Of a DNA stretch of 64,000 nucleotides, positions 57,561-64,000 are shown in pieces. The notes below the pieces were generated by a model. That model saw nothing but the letters and a program-made list of their open reading frames with translations. It was not told the DNA's origin and did no database searches. The position numbers were made by a program, and so were the translations under genes. Positions within the stretch are counted from its first letter, which is position 1; every line of letters starts with the position of its first letter. Source of the DNA: Cunninghamia lanceolata (Eukaryota > Streptophyta > Pinopsida > Cupressales > Cupressaceae); NCBI GenBank assembly GCA_027924645.1, contig BSBN01000809.1, forward strand, positions 44,050,001 to 44,114,000, read 5' to 3'.

Positions 57561-59245
57561 ATAGAGACTTAGCCACTTTCCATATGTTGCTTCCACATTA
57601 TTGTCCTCTCAATACCATGACTCCAATGTATGGATTAACTACATCTATGGATCAAATCACAAAGCAGGTCATGATTCTGCTAGGAAAAACACTTAATATC
57701 AATACTCAGTTAACAGCCAATCAGGAAGAAAAATTCATCCAACTTCTGATTTCCCATTCAGCATCTTTTTCTTGGGAATACCAAGATATGAAAGGCATAC
57801 TTCCTGAGATCTGTACCCATCATATATACACAAAGGATATTAAACCTGTCAGACAACCCCATAGAAGATTGAATCCTACATTAAAAGACATTGTCAAAAC
57901 TGAAATAGAAAAATTACTTCAAGCAGGGTTCATATATCCAATCTCAAATAGTCAATGGGTCTCACCCCTTGTCATAGTGCCTTAAAAGAATGGGAAATGG
58001 AGGGTGTGTATTGATTATAGAGAACTCAACAAGGCCACAAAGAAGGACTACTTTCCCTTACCATTCATTGACCAAGTTCTGGACAACCTTGCTGGGAGAA
58101 AGCATTTTCTTTTCTTGATGGATTCAGTGGGTATAATCAAATTCAAGTAGCACCTGAAGATCAGAACAAAACCACCTTCACCTGCTCTTGGGGAACTTTT
58201 TCTTACAAAGTTCTTCCCTTCAGACTATGCAATGCCCTAGCTACATTTCAGAGACTTGTTTTAGCTATATTTGCTGAACTAGCTAATGAATGCATGGAGG
58301 TATATATGGATGACTTTACTGTGTATGGGGATAATTTTGAAGAAGCTCTCACAAACCTTGAGAAAGTACTGAAATGCTGTCAGAAAAATCAGTTATCCCT
58401 TAGCCTTGAAAAGTGCTTTATGATGGTAGAGGAAGGAATTGTTTTAGGACACCACATTTCAACAAAGGGGATCAAAGTGGATCAAAACAAGATAGAAGTG
58501 ATTACACAGTTGCCTTCACCTAAAAATCAAACAGATGTTAGAAGTTTTCTGGGTCATGCAGGCTACTATAAGAGATTCATAGAAAATTTCAGCAAAATAG
58601 CTGCTCCCCTGTTTACCCTGCTTAACAAAGACACATAATTTCTATGGACAGAAGAATGTCAATCAACATTTGAGACCTTGAAAGAGAAGCTTACTATCAC
58701 ACCAATTTTAAGAGGACCTAATTGGACTTTACCATTTCACATACAGACTGATGCTTCAAATGAGTCAATTGGGGCAGTTTTAGGACAAAAGGAGGAAGGA
58801 GAAGGTATGTATGCCATTTATTACATCAACAAAAACCTTACCTCTGTAGAAAGAAATTATACCACAACTAAAAAAGAATTCTTGGCAGTCATCTATGCTA
58901 TAAACAAATTCAGGCATTACATAACTGGATATAAGATATTTGTGTGCACTGATCATGCAGCCATCAAGTACCTAATGAATAAACTAGTAGTAGGTGCAAG
59001 GATCATCAGGCGGTTATTGTTATTGCAGGAATTTGATATTACCATAGTTGATAATCTAGGAAAGTTTAATTTGGTTGCTAATTTTTTGTCAAGATTGCAT
59101 ACAGGAGGAGAAAACCAACCAGTAGAGGACAAGTTCCCAGATGAACATCTTTTTGCTATATCCTCTACTGCACCTTGGTTTGCTGACATAGCTAATCTTT
59201 TAGCTATAGGTTTGTATCCATCCCATTTTACCTCAAAATAAAGAA
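57561..59245 (+). pseudogene. Element D reverse transcriptase and RNase H
   Basis: RT: IKPVRQPHRRLNPTLKDIV, LLQAGFIYPISNSQWVSPLV, stop at 57983, [18 protein letters not shown], a frameshift at about 58110, GFSGYNQI and TTFTCSWGTFSYKVLPF. The catalytic box VYMDDFTVYG has YMDD at 58303-58314. The connection is SFLGHAGYYKRFI. RNase H from about 58735: TDASNESIGAVL (Asp), TTTKKEFLAVIYA (Glu) and CTDHAAIKYL (Asp), then LLLLQEFDITIVDN. The RNase H triad is intact in sequence, although stops (58636, 59239) bracket the domain. Confidence 0.9.
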
Positions 59246-60494
59246 AACGTTTGCTTAAAGAAAGTTTATCTTACAAATGGTTGAATGGTTTACTGTTTAA
59301 ATGTGGTCCTAATTTCATTCTACGCAGGTGTTTAAAAGCTGATGAGATTTTTGATGTGTTGAGAGCATGTCATGATGAACTATCTGGTGGCCATTACTCT
59401 TTCCACAGGACAGACCATAAGATCCTTGGAGATGGTTACTACTAGCCCTAACTTCATAAAGATACAAAGAAGTATGTGCAACACTGTGACCAGTGCCAAA
59501 GGATGGGACAACCAACCTTTACCCAGGAGATGTTACTGCATCCTCAAGTCATGATGGAACCATTTGAGCAGTGGGGTTTAGACTTTGTGGGACCAATTTC
59601 CCCACCATCATCAAGCAAGGAGTACATCTAGTATGCACAGACTATGTTACTAAGTGGGCTGAGGTTCAAGCATTACAATTTGCAAGAGAAGAAAAAGTTG
59701 CTGATTTCCTTTACAATAAGATTTTCTTAAGATTTGGAGCCCCAAGATCAATAGTTTTAGATAGAGGACCTCAATTTACTTCATAGATAATCAAAGCATT
59801 CACAGATTTATATCAAGTCAAGCATAGAAAATCTTCACCTTACCATCCTCAAGCGAATGGGAAGGTAGAAGTAACCAATAGGGAACTTGAAAATATTCTG
59901 ACACGGACAATATCAATGAACAAGAAAGATTGGGCTAGTGGATTACCTGAAGCAGTTTGGGCTTACAATACCACTTGGAAGTCCACAACAAAGTTCTCAC
60001 CATGTGAATTAGTTTATGGGAAAAAACCTATTTTGTCTATAGAATTTGAACTCCAGACACTTAAAACTACATTGGATATTGGTCTACCATTGTCTATAGC
60101 TCAACAAAATAGAATTCTTTAGCTCAATGAGTTGGATGAAATTCAGATAGAGGCCATTCAGCAAATGGAACTGGTTCAGTATCATAGGAAGCAATGGCAT
60201 GACCAACACATTGAAAGGAGGACATTTCAACAAGGTGATTGGGTTCTTCTTTATGATTCTAAATTCAAGGAGTTCAAAGGGAAATTGCAAACTCATTGGA
60301 TGGGACCTTATCAAATCAAGGAAGTTTTTGAAAATAGAATAGTATCATTGCAACCTATTGATGGAAGCACAGACACATTTCTAGTAAATGGTAACCGAAT
60401 CAAGCTCTACAAAAGACCATCTACTAAAGAAGAGTTTCCTAATGATTTGTGTTTTGATACAGGGGATACCTCCTCTATCACAGTGTTGGATTGA
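59246..60494 (+). pseudogene. Element D integrase
   Basis: Zinc-binding HHCC: CHDELSGGHYSFHRTDHK, then CDQCQ at about 59485. The core has Asp at 59581 (LDFVGP), Asp at 59760 (VLDRGPQF) and Glu at 59868 (NGKVEVTN), D(35)E spacing. Then SPCELVYGKKP and, near the C-terminus, HWMGPYQIKEVF, a proper GPY/F module (about 60290-60330). The frame shifts at about 59630; stops are at 59443 and 59785. No chromodomain follows. The last frame ends at 60494. Confidence 0.9.
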
Positions 60495-61510
60495 AAAAAA
60501 AAAAGGAAGGTTGAAAACCAGCAAATGGCGGCCTTCTAAAAAAAAACATAGAGAAAGATGGAAAACCAGCAAATGGCTGTTTTTCTCAACCAAGGGAGTT
60601 GAAAACCAGTAAATGGTGGTTCCCTTCTTCAGGAAAGTTGCAAACAATTGAGCTCCAGAGATGATCAGGTGCCAGGAGTTAGCCAGATGCACCTCCAACG
60701 CTTCTCAACAAGGAGCACCTCTAGCACTTCTCAACTAGGAGTACCTCTGGTGCTCTGTCAATAAAGGAGTCAATTTCAATAATGGGAGAGGGGACTCACC
60801 TCTCCAGGCGGTAAAGTAGACACATCATATGATGAGGTCATCATGACTCATCCTCTATTTTATCACAAAAATAAATTCAATTGACACACACATCATTTGA
60901 AGGGGTATTCAAAATCCAGCGTTGACATCACCCAAGGAACATGGATTCTCGAACCACTCAGCGTAATGATTGCAGGTCACGTGCCAACAGAGTAGTGGAT
61001 GTCATCTCCAGCCACCAAAAGATGCTCATGTGCCACGACGCATGCAGTCTCCAACAATGATGCAACATCTTTGCAGTGTACATTGCCCTCATAATTAAAA
61101 GTGATCCAGGTAATTCTATCTTTAATTAATCATTAATAGCAACTATCTTGTCTTTCTATTTTTGGGTGCTGCCACGATGCCATGACCTCCTGCCATATTT
61201 TGCTTTCTAAAATTCACACATGTCGCCATCTGTGCCGTATTGCCACCTTGCCTCTGAAGTGTCCTGGTATTCTATTGCATTTATGATTGCCTTGGTACTC
61301 TAACTAATCTGCATAAGCCTAAGCTGAGAAACATAACATTCCTCATTCAAACCTCTGAAGTACCCTGAAGAATAGAGCAACTTAAACAGTCCTCCGGAGC
61401 CTACAGAGCAAATTGAACAGTCCTCCAGAGCCTATAGAGATAAGAGGAAAGGTTAGACTATAGATTGAGGAGGTGAGGAATTAGGCATAGAAGGTGGAAT
61501 TAATTTAGCA
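60495..61510 (+). other. Element D spacer between integrase and extra frame
   Basis: No coding frame. It holds three copies of GAAAACCAG[CT]AAATGG (60514-60616), a Ser-codon-like GCACCTCTAGCACTTCTCAAC duplication at about 60705-60745, and two CTCC[AG]GAGCCTA repeats at about 61390-61435. Confidence 0.6.
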
Positions 61511-64000
61511 ATGGGGGTCAAGAAGAAGTCTGAGCCAAAAAGTGCTGCAGGCCTTCTGCAAGATGGAGCTGCAACAAACATTTTAAGGGTTGCAGGATGG
61601 TTAGACTTCTTACAAAAAATTGAAGGGTTTTAGGAGGATATTGTGGATGAATTCCTCAGAAATTTAAGGCACAATCACACAGCTGTCAGAGGAGTACAAA
61701 TCAATTTCTCGTCAGCCACTATCAGCCACATTTCTGGACTTCCCAAACAAGGTGAGAGGTTTTACCACTTGAAAACCTTATACACTGATTTGATTAAAAA
61801 TTTCTCTGTTCGTGGTGAACCTACTATTCAATTACATTTGAATAAAAATGAAGTCAAAGGAATTCTGAGGTCCACACTCCCAAACCCTTGGGAATCTGTT
61901 GCCACATGGTTAATGAAATACTTTACTTGTGATGGTCAATTCTCCCTAGTTTTAGGGCCAATCATGAAAATGCTGATTTTTCTAAGACATGGAAATAGAC
62001 ACCTTGAGTATAGCATAAACATTCCTAATTTCCTATATTCTGCCATCAGGGCAACTGTAAAGAAATATCAGCAGAATAAGGGTCCAATGAAACATCATGG
62101 TCTTATCTTTCTAGTAGTTAAACACCACTTCCTGTCTCAGGCCAATGAGGAGGAATTATGGCAACACTTTCTTGAGTAGAATCCCTAGAACAGAGCACTT
62201 GAGATGGCACAACCAGGAGGTGAGAGTTCTCCTACCCACCAAGAAGAGGAAACTGAGCCTTCAGCCTCCTCCATAGCTATTCACAGAGGAAAGAAGCTCT
62301 CATAGGAGGCAACCTCATCTGCAGCCCCTGTTTCTAATAAAAAGAAGAAAGTCAAAGAAATTGCAAAACCTGCCCCTAGACAGACCCCCTACATGACTCG
62401 CTCAGTTAGGAGAAAAATAACTGAGGAATATTGCCCTAAGGAATTAATAGAGGGAAGGTCAGGATAGAGAATAGAGGGAACCTGGTGGGCTGAAGAACCA
62501 TCTCATGATTCAGATGAGATCCCTCTGGTCAGGAAGAGGAAACAAAGAGAAGTTTCCCCAACACCATCATGTGCTCCAGAGAGTCCAATTTTAGAATCAT
62601 CATGTGCTCCGGAGAGACCAATTTCAGAACCATCATGTGTTCCAAAGACAGAATATATACAAACTTTTACTATTTCCTCAGATTTTGAGGAAGAGAGACC
62701 TGCTTCGGAGTCACCTACCCCACCTCTGCTATAGAGAAGCAAAAGGCAGAGACAGATCTCACAGGCCAAGAAAGATATTGCCCTCCTAGCTGAGGTACTC
62801 CTAGGACTTAGAACATATGAGGATAAGGCTAGACCTTCATCGGTACCAGCAGAAGCAGAGGAACCCCAACAGGACCCTCAGGCCAAGCAATCTGAAGAAA
62901 AGGATGAAGCAAGGCAGATGGGTACAATTGACAGTGTAGAGTAGATGGCCATGGAAAACCTTGATGATCAGCCAACAGCCACAGAAACAGCGATAGAAGG
63001 AGCAACAGAAGCAGAAGAAGAAGCCTTCTCTCATCCCTCTGATCAAGAGGATGTGGAAATTTCAAAAGAACAACAGATGATGGAAGAAATTGAAAACTTA
63101 AAGAGATTACTCTGGGGGAAAAATCTGATTATTACTGACCTCAAGAAGGTCAGAGTAGAGGTGGAAATGGAGTAAAAACAAATCATTGCAAATCTACAAA
63201 CAAAACTCCAAAGGAAAGACAAGATCATCCAAGAGAAAGAGGCAGAATTAGAGGCCCAGAGAATTGGGAAAGAGGTAGAGTTAGAGGCAAACAAAATTGA
63301 GGTATCCAAACTGTTGGAAGAAAAAGAGAAAGAGGCAGCACAGAGTGTTTTTGAGCTCACCAGGGCTAGAGACAATAGCCTCACAATAATGGCAGCATTG
63401 ATTGAGAAAGTATAAAGCCAGGATAAACAGTTAACTTGGGCCAATAACAGACTAGATGACCAGGAGGAATATATTCAGGAATTGGCTGGTCTAAGGGCAA
63501 CTAATGGGCAGGAAATACAAATAGATGCCTATGTGGGTCCAATCCCCATTGACATTCCCAAAGCCCTGTTCCATTGGGAGAAGAGGTGTAGAGAATATGA
63601 GGCTTCCAAGCCTATGTTGCAGCTATAAAGGGCAGCCATTGCCAAAACAGAAAGAATAGCAACTTTAGAAGGAAAAATCATTGAAATGGCCTCCCTTTCT
63701 TCAGAAGTTCTATCCTACAGACCTCCAAGTGCCAGCTACTCCATGTTCTTACAAGAAAGAGTCCTGCAGAGGAAATTCTCTTTAGTCCTATCTGACCTAG
63801 TTAAGGATACAAAAACAATAGAAGGATTCATGACAGCATATACCAGAAGCAATGATGAGGACAATAACTTCCTATGTGAATTATACTTACATGGGTTCTG
63901 TGTTAATGATATCACTTTCATTCTTAATCATTTTATGGGGGAAAGTTAGTTTAAGGCATTTATGTCCCTAATGAGGAATCATCAGATCTGGAATGAAAGG
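61511..64000 (+). pseudogene. Element D post-pol extra frame (env-like position), open at window end
   Basis: From the ATG at 61511 a single phase runs to the window end (over 825 codons) without a frameshift. It is interrupted by 11 stops, all TAG or TAA (61631, 62177, 62186, 62303, 62465, 62732, 62942, 63173, 63413, 63626, 63947). The N-terminal part (about 61640-62175) resembles the 'putative plant transposon protein' domain seen in Athila extra frames (INFSSATISHISGLP, HLNKNEVKGILRST, LVLGPIMKMLIFLRHG). A basic, Pro/Ser-rich, acidic middle and a long coiled coil (about 63050-63400) follow. No signal peptide or obvious transmembrane segment is seen, so a true envelope role is unsupported. 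Confidence 0.7.

Larger units (their letters stand above)
52133..64000 (+). mobile_element. Element D: Athila-like Ty3/Gypsy retrotransposon (3' part beyond the window)
   Basis: 5' LTR 52133-54675, tRNA-Asp-type PBS at 54680, Gag, protease, RT, RNase H and integrase to 60494, a 1-kb spacer, then a long extra frame running off the window. The PBS class, absence of a chromodomain and presence of a post-pol frame fit the Athila group. It inserted into interior 2 of element C after GTGAGTGATGAT. The 3' LTR and the second TSD copy are outside. Confidence 0.88.

Noticed and set aside
61511..64000. True envelope gene in element D
   Set aside because: No signal peptide, fusion-peptide-like or transmembrane segment was seen; the position alone is not enough.
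1..64000. tRNA, rRNA or other structured RNA genes
   Set aside because: I looked for tRNA-like A/B boxes with a cloverleaf and for rRNA-like conserved blocks and found none I could support; the tRNA-like matches are PBS sites.

Overview
The window comes from a large, repeat-saturated plant nuclear genome. I read it as gymnosperm-like (conifer-like): it is a stack of nested, long-LTR retrotransposons with AT-rich spacers, and every host-gene match is plant-specific. That placement is an inference. No intact host gene is visible. Everything coding-like is a decayed retroelement, a captured host-gene fragment or a pseudogene.

Layout. (1) 2-1739: a Ty3/Gypsy reverse-transcriptase fragment abuts the 3' part of an LRR receptor-like-protein pseudogene. 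(2) 2924-5650: a truncated Ty1/Copia element (5' LTR, PBS, gag, protease, start of integrase). (3) 5790-20625: a minus-strand L1-type LINE split by an 11.9-kb insertion, 'element E' (7816-19734, 5-bp TSD AACTA). E has 4.8-5.0-kb LTRs around a 2.1-kb interior without pol. Both LTRs carry fragments of a chloroplast-type elongation factor G gene and of a pentatricopeptide-repeat (PPR) gene. (4) 20808-24330: 'element F', a minus-strand LTR element without pol, set in TATG/CATA microsatellite. (5) 24331-30276: mostly unannotatable AT-rich DNA with a microsatellite, a degenerate 25-codon repeat region, and about 90-bp tandem repeats split by a 0.9-kb retroposon-like unit.

(6) 30277-38360, resumed at 51512-52132: 'element C', a pol-less LTR element arranged LTR-interior-LTR-interior. 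Its Gag-like reading frame starts with a stretch matching the cohesin regulator PDS5, followed in frame by a retroelement zinc knuckle. (7) 38361-51506: 'element B', a Ty3/Gypsy element of Tat-like type inserted in C (TSD TGGCA). It has a second RNase H located upstream of the reverse transcriptase. Its left LTR holds 'element G' (39835-42142, TSD ATACC), a 2.3-kb pol-less LTR element. (8) 52133 to the window end: 'element D', an Athila-like Ty3/Gypsy element with a tRNA-Asp-type PBS, gag-pol and a long post-integrase frame. It also interrupts C, and its 3' LTR lies beyond 64000.

How the parts relate: C is the oldest layer on the right side; B and D landed in C's second interior, and G landed in B. 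On the left the LINE is older than E. Elements C, E, F and G lack pol and would need enzymes supplied in trans; E shares its PBS type with B. Most in-frame stops are TAG/TAA, as expected from C-to-T decay of methylated DNA. The most interesting material is the PDS5-Gag fusion of C and the host-gene-laden giant LTRs of E.
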